The notes under the pieces were generated by a model, which was not told where the DNA came from, made no database searches, and was given only the letters and a program-made list of their open reading frames with translations. The position numbers were made by a program, and so were the translations under genes. Of a stretch of DNA of 64,000 nt, positions 36,744-45,444 are shown piece after piece. Each line of letters starts with the position of its first letter. The first letter of the stretch is position 1. The DNA is from Catenulispora acidiphila DSM 44928 (GTDB taxonomy: Bacteria; Actinomycetota; Actinomycetes; Streptomycetales; Catenulisporaceae): assembly GCF_000024025.1 (NCBI RefSeq), contig NC_013131.1, positions 7,192,001 through 7,256,000 on the forward strand. Reading direction: 5' to 3'.

Positions 36744-36901
36744 TACTGCCACCCGTCACGATGCCGCTGACGTGCGGATACCTCCGGGGGATCGTCAGGG
36801 GAACGGACCGGGAAGCCGATTCGCGAGCATCGGTGACGTCACGACGGCCGTCCACGACATGCGGGGCTTCTACCCAAAATCCTCATCGAGGGAGAAGGAC
36901 T

Positions 36902-37555
36902 ATGACCATCCGGGTCCTCATCTGTGACGAACTGCCGATCATCGGGGACGGCCTTCGGACCCTGCTCGACGCGGTGCCGGACATCGAGGTGATCGGCACG
37001 ACCGACAACGGCATGGAGGCCATCGTCCTGGTGCGCACCGCGCGGCCCGAGGTCGTGGTCACCGACCTGAACCTGCGCACCATCTCCGGCCTGGAGATGA
37101 TCCGCAGACTCGCCAAGGAGGACACCCCACCGAGCATCGTGGTGTTCACCGAAGCCGACGCCGACAAGACCGTCAGCGACGTCCTGCACGCCGGCGTCAG
37201 CTGCCTGCTCGGCAAGGACGCCCGCCCCCAGGAACTGATCGCCGCGATCCAGGCAGCCGCCACCGGCCAGACCGTCCTGGCGCCCAGCATCGCCCAACGC
37301 CTCGTCGGCTGGTTCCGCGCCCAACCCGAACCCCAGGAAGCCGCCATGTGCCCCGGCGCCTCCGAGCTGACCTCCCGCGAGCGCGAAGTGGTCCGCATGG
37401 TCGCCCGCGGCATGTCCACCGAGGAGGTGGCCCGCGAGCTGATCATCGGCGAGGCGACGGTCCGCACACACGTGTACCGAGTGCGGACGAAGCTCGGCGT
37501 ACGGGACCGCGCGGAGCTGGTGTCACTGGCCTACCGCTCAGGACTCATCAACTAG
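36902..37555 (+). CDS. NarL/FixJ-family response regulator
   Basis: A 217-residue two-domain regulator. The receiver domain (residues 1-120) has RVLICDELPIIGDGL with the acidic residue pair reduced to DE, the phosphoacceptor Asp in VVVTDLNLRTISGLEM (about residue 55), Thr in VVFTEAD and Lys in LLGKDA. The C-terminal LuxR helix-turn-helix is LTSREREVVRMVARGMSTEEVARELIIGEATVRTHVYRVRTKLG. No histidine kinase is encoded nearby, so it may be an orphan. GGGAGAAGG precedes the ATG. Its place between the SARP gene and the biosynthetic operons suggests cluster control. Confidence 0.88.
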   Translation: MTIRVLICDELPIIGDGLRTLLDAVPDIEVIGTTDNGMEAIVLVRTARPEVVVTDLNLRTISGLEMIRRLAKEDTPPSIVVFTEADADKTVSDVLHAGVSCLLGKDARPQELIAAIQAAATGQTVLAPSIAQRLVGWFRAQPEPQEAAMCPGASELTSREREVVRMVARGMSTEEVARELIIGEATVRTHVYRVRTKLGVRDRAELVSLAYRSGLIN

Positions 37556-37625
37556 GCACGCACGAGCCGGTCGGATCAGCGTCATGCGATTCCGGCCGGC
37601 GCGACCTCCGAAACACGGCCTCCCC

Positions 37626-39116
37626 CTAGTACCCGACCGGCGCCGCGAGCGCGAACTCCCGCCCAGCAGCAGCCCGCGCCTCCCGCAGACGAGCAGCGCC
37701 GACGATACGCCACAGGGCAGCGGGCTCGCCGTAGCGCGAGGACTCGGCAGCAGCGAGACGGAAGTAGCGATGCAGACCCAGCTCCGCGGTCATCGCCCGC
37801 ACCCCGCAGCTCTGCATGCACAGGCGCAGCACCTCCCGCGCGGTCTCGGCCGCCATCGCAAGGGCGATGACCGGCTCGGTGCTGATGGAGTCGGGCTCGG
37901 CGTCCACCAACCAGGCCGCACGATAGACCGCCGCCCGCGTCGCCCGCAGCGCCACCAGAGCCCGAGCCAGCGGAAACGAGACGGCAGGCAGATCGCGCAG
38001 CCGACTACCGAACTGATGCCGGAAGCCAGTGTGATCCAGCGCAACGCGATGCGCACCCTCGGCAATACCCAGCAGGTACGCCGCCTGCCGCACCCGCGCA
38101 CGAGCCAGCGGATCAGCGAGCGCCTCGGCAGTGGGGGCGACCACATCCGCCGCCGAGACCGGTGTGGCCGCGAAGCGCACGACCGGCGGCCAACACGCGG
38201 TCAGGACACTGACGCCAGGGGCATCGCGGGGCACCGCGACCAGAGCCGGCGCATCAGGATCAGGAAGCGCCACCAGGAACAAGGCGGCTTGGGCATCATC
38301 AACGATCGCGGTACCGGTCAGCTCCCAGCCATCGCCGCGCGGAGCTGCGATGACGCCGCGCGCACCGGGGAGAGCTTCCGTGCCCGCCAGCGCCACGCCT
38401 GCCACGACAGCACCCTGCGACTGCGCAACGCCCGAGCCGCCAGCAGCGCCCGCAGCCCTTGCGACATCTGAGCCGCCCTCGACGCCCGCCGACTTGGCAG
38501 AGCCCGAACCTTCCGCGATCCCCGCCGCAACCGCAGCGCCCGAGCCACCCGCAACGCCCGCCGCGCTCGCAACGCCTGCGCCGCCCCCGATTTTCGCCGC
38601 GCTCGCAATGGCCGAGCCGCCTGCGATCTCCGCCGCACTCGCAACGCCTGCGCCGCCCACGACCTTCCCAGCCCTCGCAACGACCGAGCCGCTCTCTACC
38701 TCCACCGCCCTTGCAATGTTTGCGGCGCCCGCGGTCCCCGTCGTGCTCGCAACGCCTGTGCCGCCCGCGATTCCCACCGCGCTCGCAACGCCTGCGCCGC
38801 TCGCGACCCTCGCCGCATCCTCCGAGGCGGCCGTCCAGCCGAGGTCGGCGGCCATGGCACCTGCGCGGTAGGGGTTGCCGCACGCGGCGCGGCCGAGTTC
38901 CTCGCTGACCAGCGTGCCAGCCGTCAGGCCCAGGTCTAGGCCGCCGGCGAAGGCGGGGCGTTCTAGGTCGGGGGCTTGGAGGGCTTGGAGGGTGGGGTGG
39001 GCGGCGGTTTCTGTTACGGGGGCGCCGTGGAGGTGGGGGTGGGGTGGGATTGCGGTGAGGGCTGTGCGGAGGGTTGTGCGGAGTTGGTGGGAGAGGGGGT
39101 CGGGGGTCGGGTCCAT
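37626..39116 (-). CDS. Acyl-CoA dehydrogenase-like protein with large Ala/Gly repeat insertion
   Basis: A 496-residue acyl-CoA dehydrogenase relative. Residues 1-100 resemble the N-terminal helical domain, about 240-330 the middle beta-domain (GVIAAPRGDGWELTGTAIV, ALFLVALPDPDAPALVAVP), and 335-496 the C-terminal helices (AYLLGIAEGAHRVALDH, HRYFRLAAAESSRYGEPAALWRIV). Residues ~104-237 are an insertion of about eleven imperfect 12-residue repeats (xGVASAAxIAGG) absent from normal family members, which are about 350-380 residues. No catalytic Glu in the usual G-G-x-G/T-S-E context is visible, so it may be the non-catalytic half of a heteromer with the next gene upstream. The gene is last in the lysX-lysK-NRPS-ACAD-ACAD operon. 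Confidence 0.75.
   Translation of the reverse strand: MDPTPDPLSHQLRTTLRTALTAIPPHPHLHGAPVTETAAHPTLQALQAPDLERPAFAGGLDLGLTAGTLVSEELGRAACGNPYRAGAMAADLGWTAASEDAARVASGAGVASAVGIAGGTGVASTTGTAGAANIARAVEVESGSVVARAGKVVGGAGVASAAEIAGGSAIASAAKIGGGAGVASAAGVAGGSGAAVAAGIAEGSGSAKSAGVEGGSDVARAAGAAGGSGVAQSQGAVVAGVALAGTEALPGARGVIAAPRGDGWELTGTAIVDDAQAALFLVALPDPDAPALVAVPRDAPGVSVLTACWPPVVRFAATPVSAADVVAPTAEALADPLARARVRQAAYLLGIAEGAHRVALDHTGFRHQFGSRLRDLPAVSFPLARALVALRATRAAVYRAAWLVDAEPDSISTEPVIALAMAAETAREVLRLCMQSCGVRAMTAELGLHRYFRLAAAESSRYGEPAALWRIVGAARLREARAAAGREFALAAPVGY
38406..38807 (-). repeat. 36-bp in-frame repeat array inside the acyl-CoA dehydrogenase-like gene
   Basis: About eleven diverged copies of a 36-bp unit encode xGVASAAxIAGG-type 12-residue repeats (for example AGVASAAEIAGG, SAIASAAKIGGG, AGVASAAGVAGG). 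Copies differ mainly at silent and conservative positions, and none breaks the frame, so selection has kept the reading frame or the expansion is young. Confidence 0.8.
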
Positions 39117-39126
39117 GGTGTGGTCC

Positions 39127-40272
39127 TTAGGGGAGGGAGTCGAAGGCGGCGGCGACGATGTGGAGCATCACCTCGGAGGTGCCTGCTGAGAGGGTCAGGC
39201 CGGGTGCTTCGCGGTGGGCGGAGTCGAGGATCTTGGCGGGGCGGGTGCGGTTCGCTCGCTGGTCGGGGCTGGGGATGTCGGCGGCCCAGGCGGCGATGCC
39301 CTGCGCGAGTTCGCTGCTGTGGTACTTGGCGACGGCGGCGGCGAGCTGGTCGATGCGGCCTGCTTCGAGGCCGGTGAGTACTTCCCAGGCCAGGGAGTGG
39401 TCGGCGGTGAGTGCGCCGTGCCAGCGCCCGATCTGCTCCAGGTGTGCCGCGTGCGCGGAGTCCGGGTCGCGGTCGACCAGGGCTTCCAGTGCGGTGTCGA
39501 GCCAGCGCTCCGCTTTCAGGTAGTAGTCGAGACCGGTGCGTTCCACCGCGAGCGCCTCGTTCAGCAGTGGCCATCCCTCGTCGCGCGGGCCGATCAGGTC
39601 CGCCGCCGACACCGCCACGCCGTCCAGCTCGACCCGGTGGAAGTGCTCGTCCCCGATGCCGGGGATCATCGACACCGTCACGCCGGGCGCGCGCATGTCG
39701 ACCAGGAACAGGCTGATCCCCTGGTACTTCCCGGCGGTCGGCGTCGTACGGGCCGCGCACAGGCCGAGGTCGACGAAGCGCGTCTTGAGGCTGAAGACCT
39801 TCGTGCCGGTGATGCGGTAGCCGCCGTCACCGTCCGGCTCGGCGACCGTCCGCAGCGCACCGAGATCCGACCCGGCGTCGGGCTCGGTGTAGAGCACTGA
39901 TGCGAAGCTCTCGCCGCGCGCCAAAGCCGGCAGATGCCTGCGCTTCTGCTCCGCGTCGCCGGCCATCAGCAGGAACTGCCCGACGATCTGGATCGTGTTG
40001 ACGTGAAAGGTGTCCGGCACTCCGGCACGCACCAGCTCCTCGGCGAGGATCGCGGCGTCGGTCAGCGGACGTCCCGCCCCGCCGAACTCGACGGGCCAGT
40101 GCACGGCGAGCAATCCCAGCCCGCCGAGCATCCGATACAGCGGACGCGCGTCCGGCTCGACGCCCGCCGCGCCGGTGGCCTGCTCCGCGGCGGCGCGCAC
40201 CTCGGCAGAGCGCAGCGTCCTTCGCACATCCGCCCGGAACCGCTGTTGATCCTCAGTGAATCCGAACCGCAT
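39127..40272 (-). CDS. Acyl-CoA dehydrogenase
   Basis: A 381-residue flavoenzyme of normal family length. It shows HWPVEFGGAGRPLTDAAILAEELVRAG (N-terminal domain), SVLYTEPDAGSDLGALRTVAEPDGDGGYRITGTKVFSLKTRFVDLGLCAART (FAD-contacting middle domain), HRVELDGVAV, and the C-terminal ILDSAHREAPGLTLSAGTSEVMLHIVAAAF, where the AGTSEV segment sits at the flavin. It would introduce an alpha,beta double bond in an acyl-CoA or acyl-carrier substrate. The start is 10 bases from the NRPS stop, and the following dehydrogenase-like gene is 10 bases away, so the three are one operon. In this setting it may make an unsaturated acyl cap for the peptide. Confidence 0.88.
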   Translation of the reverse strand: MRFGFTEDQQRFRADVRRTLRSAEVRAAAEQATGAAGVEPDARPLYRMLGGLGLLAVHWPVEFGGAGRPLTDAAILAEELVRAGVPDTFHVNTIQIVGQFLLMAGDAEQKRRHLPALARGESFASVLYTEPDAGSDLGALRTVAEPDGDGGYRITGTKVFSLKTRFVDLGLCAARTTPTAGKYQGISLFLVDMRAPGVTVSMIPGIGDEHFHRVELDGVAVSAADLIGPRDEGWPLLNEALAVERTGLDYYLKAERWLDTALEALVDRDPDSAHAAHLEQIGRWHGALTADHSLAWEVLTGLEAGRIDQLAAAVAKYHSSELAQGIAAWAADIPSPDQRANRTRPAKILDSAHREAPGLTLSAGTSEVMLHIVAAAFDSLP

Positions 40273-40282
40273 GAAGTACTCC

Positions 40283-43200
40283 TCAACGCGCGAGCGTCTC
40301 TTCGATCGCCGCGACGACCCGGCTCAAAGCCAGCTTCGTGAAAAGGGTGTAGTGGTCACCGGGCACGCGCTCGGCACAGAACCGCCCGGTGCACACCGAC
40401 CGCCACTGTTCGTGCACTGCGACACGCGGCGAGGCGGCGAGCGCCGTGACCGGTCCGCCGTAGGAACCGGGCGGGCTGTACGCCTGCATCGACAGCGCGC
40501 AGGCCCGGAAGGTCTGGAAGCGCGAGTCCAGTTCCTCGTCAGTGAGCTCCAGCCGGACGCCGAGCCCGGTCAGCGTCTCCCTGATGTCGTCCCCGCCGAT
40601 GTCCGGACGCTCCAGCACCGCGCGCACCGCCAACCCGTCACGCCCCGCCAACCGGGCGACGTCGTGCACGAACCGCTGCCGCACCGTCGCCTCGTCCAGC
40701 GGCTCGGTGTCCTCGTCATAGGCGGCATCGAGCAGCACCAACGGCACGCGCCGTCCGATCCGCTCCTCGATCTGCCGCGCGACCTCGAAGGCGAGCACGC
40801 CGCCATAGGACCAGCCGGCCAGGCAGCACGACTCCGGCAACCCGCCGGCGATCAGCGTCTGAGCGATCCGCGCGGCGCTCACCGCCAAGCCCTCGCCCGG
40901 ATCCACAGCGGCGTCCTGGGGATCGGCGGCGAAGCCGACCACCCCGATGTCCTGACGCAGAGCCCTGACCAACGGCATGTAGCAGAAAAGCTCGCCGCCC
41001 GACGGATGCATCAGAATTACCTGCGCCGGACCGGCGGCCCGCATCACCACCGATGCCCGACTGCCTTCTTCGTCCTTCGCGACACTCTGCTCGGCACGAG
41101 CGCGGTCGATGGTCGCAGCCAGGTGCGCGACGGTCGGCGAGACGAAGAAGTCGCCGAGCGAGACCTCCACCCGGAACCGGCGATTGATCGCCGACATCAG
41201 CTGAACCGCCTGCAGGCTGTTGCCGCCCGCGAGGAAGAAGTCGTCGTTCACCCCGAGCCGGGTGGTGCGCAGCAGCGGCGCGAGCACGTCATGCAGCAGC
41301 ACCCGCTCGGTCGCGGTCCGCGCCTCGGCGACCGGCGCACCGACCTCGGCCTGCCCCACCTCGGGCGCGGGCAGGCGACGCCAGTCGACTTTGCCGCTGC
41401 TGGTCAGCGGCATCTCCCCCAGCACTACGAAATACGACGGGATCATGTACGACGGCAGCAGAGTACTGAGATGCTCGCGCAGCGCCGGCACCTGCCCCTC
41501 GGCAATACCGGTCGCGTAGCAGACCAGATGCTTGTCCCCGGCGTCGTCAGCCCACGGCCGCACACTGACCTGCTCGATCCCCGCGAAGCCGGTCACCGCC
41601 GACTCCACCTCGCCCAGCTCGATCCGCAAACCGCGGATCTTGACCTGCTGGTCGATCCGGCCCTGGAACACCAACCGGCCGTCCGCCAGCCGCTTCACCA
41701 GATCCCCGGTGCGGTACAGCCGACCACCGGGAGCAGTACCGAAGGGGTCTGCGATGAACTTCTCCGCGGTCAGCTCGTCGCGATCCAGGTAGCCGCGCGC
41801 TAACCCAGCGCCGCCGATCACCAACTCCCCCGGCACGCCGATCGGCACCGGACGCAGGTCGCGATCGAGCACGTGCGCGACGTGGTTCGCCATGGGCAAC
41901 CCGATCGGCGGCGAGGCGTCCCACGTACCCGCGCACTCCTCGACGATCATCGTCACCGTGCACTCGGTCGGCCCGTAGCCGTTGAACAGCCGCCGCCCCG
42001 GATTCCACCGGTTCACCAGCTCGCCGCTGAACGCCTCGCCGCCGACGAAGGCGATCCGCAGCTCGGTGAACCGCTCCGGCGCCAGCAGCGGCATGACGGT
42101 CGGGGGCAGGTCGATGACCGTGATGCCCGCTCGCTCCATGAGCGCCTGGAGCCGGTCGATGGACAGCCGCTCGTCCTCGGTGGCGATGCACAGGCGCGCG
42201 CCGGTCAGCAACGCGGAAAAGGTCTCGAAGACGGAGACGTCGAAGGTCACCGAGGCGAACCCGAGCATCCGATCAGCGGGCGTCAGCTCGAACAGCTCGC
42301 GCACGGAGTCGATGAAGGCGACCACGCCGCGGTGCTCCAGCAGCACGCCCTTCGGCTTGCCGGTGCTGCCGGAGGTGTAGATGACGTAGGCGACGTCGCA
42401 GGGTTCTGCGGCGAGCGGCACATCGTGCGCGGGCATGACGGCCAGCTCCGCGCGCACCTCGTCCAGCGTCACCACCGGCGCCTCGACCTCGCTGAGGACG
42501 TCGGCGACCGCAGCATGCGTGATGACCGCGCACACCCCGGCGTCTGCGGCGATCTCGGCGACTCGAGCGGAAGGATGCGTGGTGTCGAGCGGCACATAAG
42601 CGGCGCCGGTCTTGAGAACCGCGAGCATCGCCGTCGTCAGGTCCACATTCCGCCGCAGACAGATGCCGACCCTGGCGCCCGGCTCGACACCGCGCTCGCG
42701 CAGCAACGCAGCAAGCCGGTTCGCGCCGGCGTTGAGCTTGGCATAGCTGGTCTCGACACCACCGACGACGACCGCCACAGCGTCGGGAGCTTCCTGGACG
42801 CGCGCCTGGAACTCCTCCACGATCGTCGTCTCGCGGATCGTCCGCACCGGTCCGACGGCGATGTCCGCCAGGAACTCCTGGTCCTCCGGGCTCAGCATCG
42901 CAGCGTCGGACAAGGGAGCGTCGGGAGCGGATGTCAGAGTACTGAGCATGCCGTCGTAGTGGCGCGCGAACCTGGCGATGCTGTCGGCGTCGAACAGTTC
43001 GGTGTTGAACTCGATGCCCAGTGACGCGTCGGCGCCGGGAGCCGTCTGCTCCGTCAGCTGCCAGCTCATGTCGAATCGAGCGGTACCGGGCCGGACAGCT
43101 TCTCGAGAAGTGTCGATGCCGGGCAGGGCAGGTGTGGTCACCGCGTTCTGCACGTCGAAAACGATCTGGAAGATCGGCGAGCGGGACGGATCGCGAGCCG

Positions 43201-44326
43201 GCTCAACGGCGTCGAGCAGCTTGCCGAACGGCAGTCCGCCGTCCCCGTCCACGTCCGCGAGGTCTGAAGCGCGCTTGACCCGATGGACCAACTCGCGAAA
43301 GGTCGGATCGCCGGAGACATCCAGTCGCAGAACCCGCATATCAGTGAACTGTCCGACCGCCGAGGACAGCGCCTCGTGCCGCCGCCGCTCCTGCGGCGCG
43401 CCGATCACCAGATCAGTCAGCCCGGAGTAGCGGTGCAGCACCGTGAAGAACGCGGCGGCGAGCACGTCGAACCGGCTCACACCCTCTTCTCGAGCCAGCT
43501 TCCACGCCTTTTCCCAGCCCTGGTGACCGACCGCGAAATCAGCGGTCGCGCCGACATGAGTCTGGGTATCGCCGCGCGGCCGATCGGTCGGGAACTCCAG
43601 GACTTCGGCGCCCGCCAACGCGCTGCGCCAGTGCGCGACCAGCGTGTCCAGCTCGCCGGCATCGAGCCGATCGCGTTGCCAGAGCGCGTAATCCGGATAC
43701 TGCACGGGAAGATCAGGGACCTGTGGTGCCTCGCCGTCGCGCGAAGCCCGGTAGAACTCGCCGAGTTCGCGGATCAGGACGCCGTGCGACCAGGTGTCGC
43801 ACACCATGCGGGACACGTCGAAGGCGAACAAGTGGTCGTCCGCGGCGACCCTGACCAACGTCGCGCGCCACGGCGGCGTCCGGCTCAGGTCGAACGGCGT
43901 CCCCGCCTCCCGGTCGATCAGGGCGCGCGCGTCCAGAAGCCGCCGCTCGTGGTCCTGCCCGTCAGCCTCGATCACCGCGAGCCTGACCGGGACGTCGCCG
44001 GCGATCACCTGGACGAAGCCGCCCTCGCGTTCCACGATCGCCGTCCGCAGCGCGTCGTGCCGGGCCACGAGCGCGGCCAGCGCCAAGCGCAGCGCGTCCA
44101 CATCGAGGTCGCCGCGCAGCCGCAGGCACAGCGGAGTGCCCGGGGCAGAACTCTGCGAAGCGGACCGAAGCGTCTGTTGTTCCTGGGTCAGCGGCACGGG
44201 ACCGGCGTCCCGGCGCGGCACGGGTCCGCGCGCGGCGGCGACCCGCGCCTGCTCTTCCAGCCGTGCCAGGAACCGCGCGCGGCGCTGCGCGGGCAGCGCG
44301 GCGAACCGCCGGCTCATGTCCGTCAC
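40283..44326 (-). CDS. Single-module NRPS (C-A-T-TE) with degenerate condensation motif
   Basis: A ~1347-residue synthetase: condensation-like domain (~45-470), adenylation (~505-1010; YTSGSTGKPKG, FDVSVFETF, NGYGPTE, YRTGD, and Lys in TSSGKVDWR), carrier domain (FFLAGGNSLQAVQL, Ser phosphopantetheinylation) and type I thioesterase (GWSYGG Ser). The C-domain HHxxxDG is replaced by SRMVCDT, losing both His (about residue 172). Hand alignment to GrsA gives the A-domain code D-V-F-D-F-G-G-V-T-K, which I cannot match to a standard amino acid. GTG at 44326 is preferred because AAAGGGGAG lies 7 bases upstream; a GTG at 44362 overlapping the lysK stop is the alternative. It probably joins the carrier-derived amino acid to a partner and releases it. 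Confidence 0.9.
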   Translation of the reverse strand: MTDMSRRFAALPAQRRARFLARLEEQARVAAARGPVPRRDAGPVPLTQEQQTLRSASQSSAPGTPLCLRLRGDLDVDALRLALAALVARHDALRTAIVEREGGFVQVIAGDVPVRLAVIEADGQDHERRLLDARALIDREAGTPFDLSRTPPWRATLVRVAADDHLFAFDVSRMVCDTWSHGVLIRELGEFYRASRDGEAPQVPDLPVQYPDYALWQRDRLDAGELDTLVAHWRSALAGAEVLEFPTDRPRGDTQTHVGATADFAVGHQGWEKAWKLAREEGVSRFDVLAAAFFTVLHRYSGLTDLVIGAPQERRRHEALSSAVGQFTDMRVLRLDVSGDPTFRELVHRVKRASDLADVDGDGGLPFGKLLDAVEPARDPSRSPIFQIVFDVQNAVTTPALPGIDTSREAVRPGTARFDMSWQLTEQTAPGADASLGIEFNTELFDADSIARFARHYDGMLSTLTSAPDAPLSDAAMLSPEDQEFLADIAVGPVRTIRETTIVEEFQARVQEAPDAVAVVVGGVETSYAKLNAGANRLAALLRERGVEPGARVGICLRRNVDLTTAMLAVLKTGAAYVPLDTTHPSARVAEIAADAGVCAVITHAAVADVLSEVEAPVVTLDEVRAELAVMPAHDVPLAAEPCDVAYVIYTSGSTGKPKGVLLEHRGVVAFIDSVRELFELTPADRMLGFASVTFDVSVFETFSALLTGARLCIATEDERLSIDRLQALMERAGITVIDLPPTVMPLLAPERFTELRIAFVGGEAFSGELVNRWNPGRRLFNGYGPTECTVTMIVEECAGTWDASPPIGLPMANHVAHVLDRDLRPVPIGVPGELVIGGAGLARGYLDRDELTAEKFIADPFGTAPGGRLYRTGDLVKRLADGRLVFQGRIDQQVKIRGLRIELGEVESAVTGFAGIEQVSVRPWADDAGDKHLVCYATGIAEGQVPALREHLSTLLPSYMIPSYFVVLGEMPLTSSGKVDWRRLPAPEVGQAEVGAPVAEARTATERVLLHDVLAPLLRTTRLGVNDDFFLAGGNSLQAVQLMSAINRRFRVEVSLGDFFVSPTVAHLAATIDRARAEQSVAKDEEGSRASVVMRAAGPAQVILMHPSGGELFCYMPLVRALRQDIGVVGFAADPQDAAVDPGEGLAVSAARIAQTLIAGGLPESCCLAGWSYGGVLAFEVARQIEERIGRRVPLVLLDAAYDEDTEPLDEATVRQRFVHDVARLAGRDGLAVRAVLERPDIGGDDIRETLTGLGVRLELTDEELDSRFQTFRACALSMQAYSPPGSYGGPVTALAASPRVAVHEQWRSVCTGRFCAERVPGDHYTLFTKLALSRVVAAIEETLAR

Positions 44327-44358
44327 CTTCGAGCTCCCCTTTCGATTGCGGTGAGCCG

Positions 44359-45444
44359 TCACCGGACGCCCGAGCGGGCGGGCAGCTGGGCCAGCTCCGA
44401 GATGGCGATCGTCAGCACGTCGATGCCGCGCCGGAAGTCCGAGAGCATGATGTGTTCGTCGTCGGCGTGGTCCAGGGCGCTGTCGCCGGGCCCGTAGGTG
44501 GCCATCGGGATGTCCCAGACCTCGGCGAGGGTGTTCATGTCCGAGGTGGCGGTCTTGACCACCAGCCGCGGCTGCGCGTGCAGCCGGCGGATGCCGGAGA
44601 CCAGGGCGCGGACCGCCGGGTCGGCGCGGCCCACACGGCAGGCGGCGACCGAGTTCAGCACTTCCAGCTCGCCGATCGGCAGCCGGTCCCGCAGACCGCG
44701 CACCAGTTCCTCGACGTCGAATCCGGGCGGAGTACGGACACTGAGATCCGCTGTGGCGAGCGCCTGATCGCCGCTGATCCGCACGAGTGAGGCGCCCGGC
44801 TGACCGAAGACGTCGTGCCCGGCTTCCGGACCGAGCAGCTCGACCAGCGCGTCCCAGCAGGCGACCGCCAGCTCGGAAGCCTTCGGCGCGGGGTTGCTCG
44901 GGTGGGTGGCCGGGCAGCGGACGGTGTAGCGCAGATCCAGCTTGCCCTTGTAGCCGAGCACCACGCTGGACCAGCCGCTGGGCTCGCCGACGATGAGCGC
45001 GTCGGGCCGCTCGTGGGTGGCGCGGATCGCCATCGCGCCGCGCGAGCGCGGGGTCTCCTCCTCCACGACGCCGATCACGACCAGGCGGCCACGGAAGTCC
45101 GCCGCGCCGGCTGCGGCGCAGATCATCGCTGCGAGCGGACCCTTGGCGTCGACCGCACCGCGGCCGTACAGGCGGCCGTCCAGGGGGCGGACCGGCAGCA
45201 CGCCGGAGACGGTGTCCAGGTGGCCCAACAGCATCACGGTCGGACCCGCGCCGCGGTCGATGACCCCGACGGTGTTGCCGACCTCGTCGATGTGCGCCTG
45301 GAAGCCCAGGTCGGTCATGGCGCCGATCAGGAAGTCGGCCAGCGCGCGCTCGTGGTAGGAGACCGAGGGGATCTCCAGCATGTTCCGCAGCAGTCCCAGC
45401 GCGTAGGTCTCGGTGACGGCGCCGGAGGAGGTGAACGGCTTCAT
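44359..45444 (-). CDS. lysK: LysK-type M20 hydrolase, releases product from amino-group carrier
   Basis: A 361-residue zinc hydrolase of the [LysW]-lysine/ornithine hydrolase (ArgE/DapE, M20) group. Metal-site segments are VMLLGHLDTVSG (His/Asp), GRGAVDAKGPLAAM (bridging Asp), VVEEETPRSRG (Glu base and ligand), IVGEPSGW and, near the end, the His of ALDHADDEHIMLSDF. LysK cleaves the isopeptide bond between the carrier's C-terminal Glu and the alpha-amino group of the finished amino acid. ATG at 45444 overlaps the lysX-like stop (ATGA); the long open frame upstream is a lysX shadow. Together with lysX and the carrier at 52273 it completes the carrier cycle. Confidence 0.88.
   Translation of the reverse strand: MKPFTSSGAVTETYALGLLRNMLEIPSVSYHERALADFLIGAMTDLGFQAHIDEVGNTVGVIDRGAGPTVMLLGHLDTVSGVLPVRPLDGRLYGRGAVDAKGPLAAMICAAAGAADFRGRLVVIGVVEEETPRSRGAMAIRATHERPDALIVGEPSGWSSVVLGYKGKLDLRYTVRCPATHPSNPAPKASELAVACWDALVELLGPEAGHDVFGQPGASLVRISGDQALATADLSVRTPPGFDVEELVRGLRDRLPIGELEVLNSVAACRVGRADPAVRALVSGIRRLHAQPRLVVKTATSDMNTLAEVWDIPMATYGPGDSALDHADDEHIMLSDFRRGIDVLTIAISELAQLPARSGVR

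Noticed and set aside
38406-38807. CRISPR array or other spaced repeats
   Set aside because: Repeats are contiguous, diverged and in frame within a coding sequence, without unique spacers. The three intergenic arrays also lack spacers.
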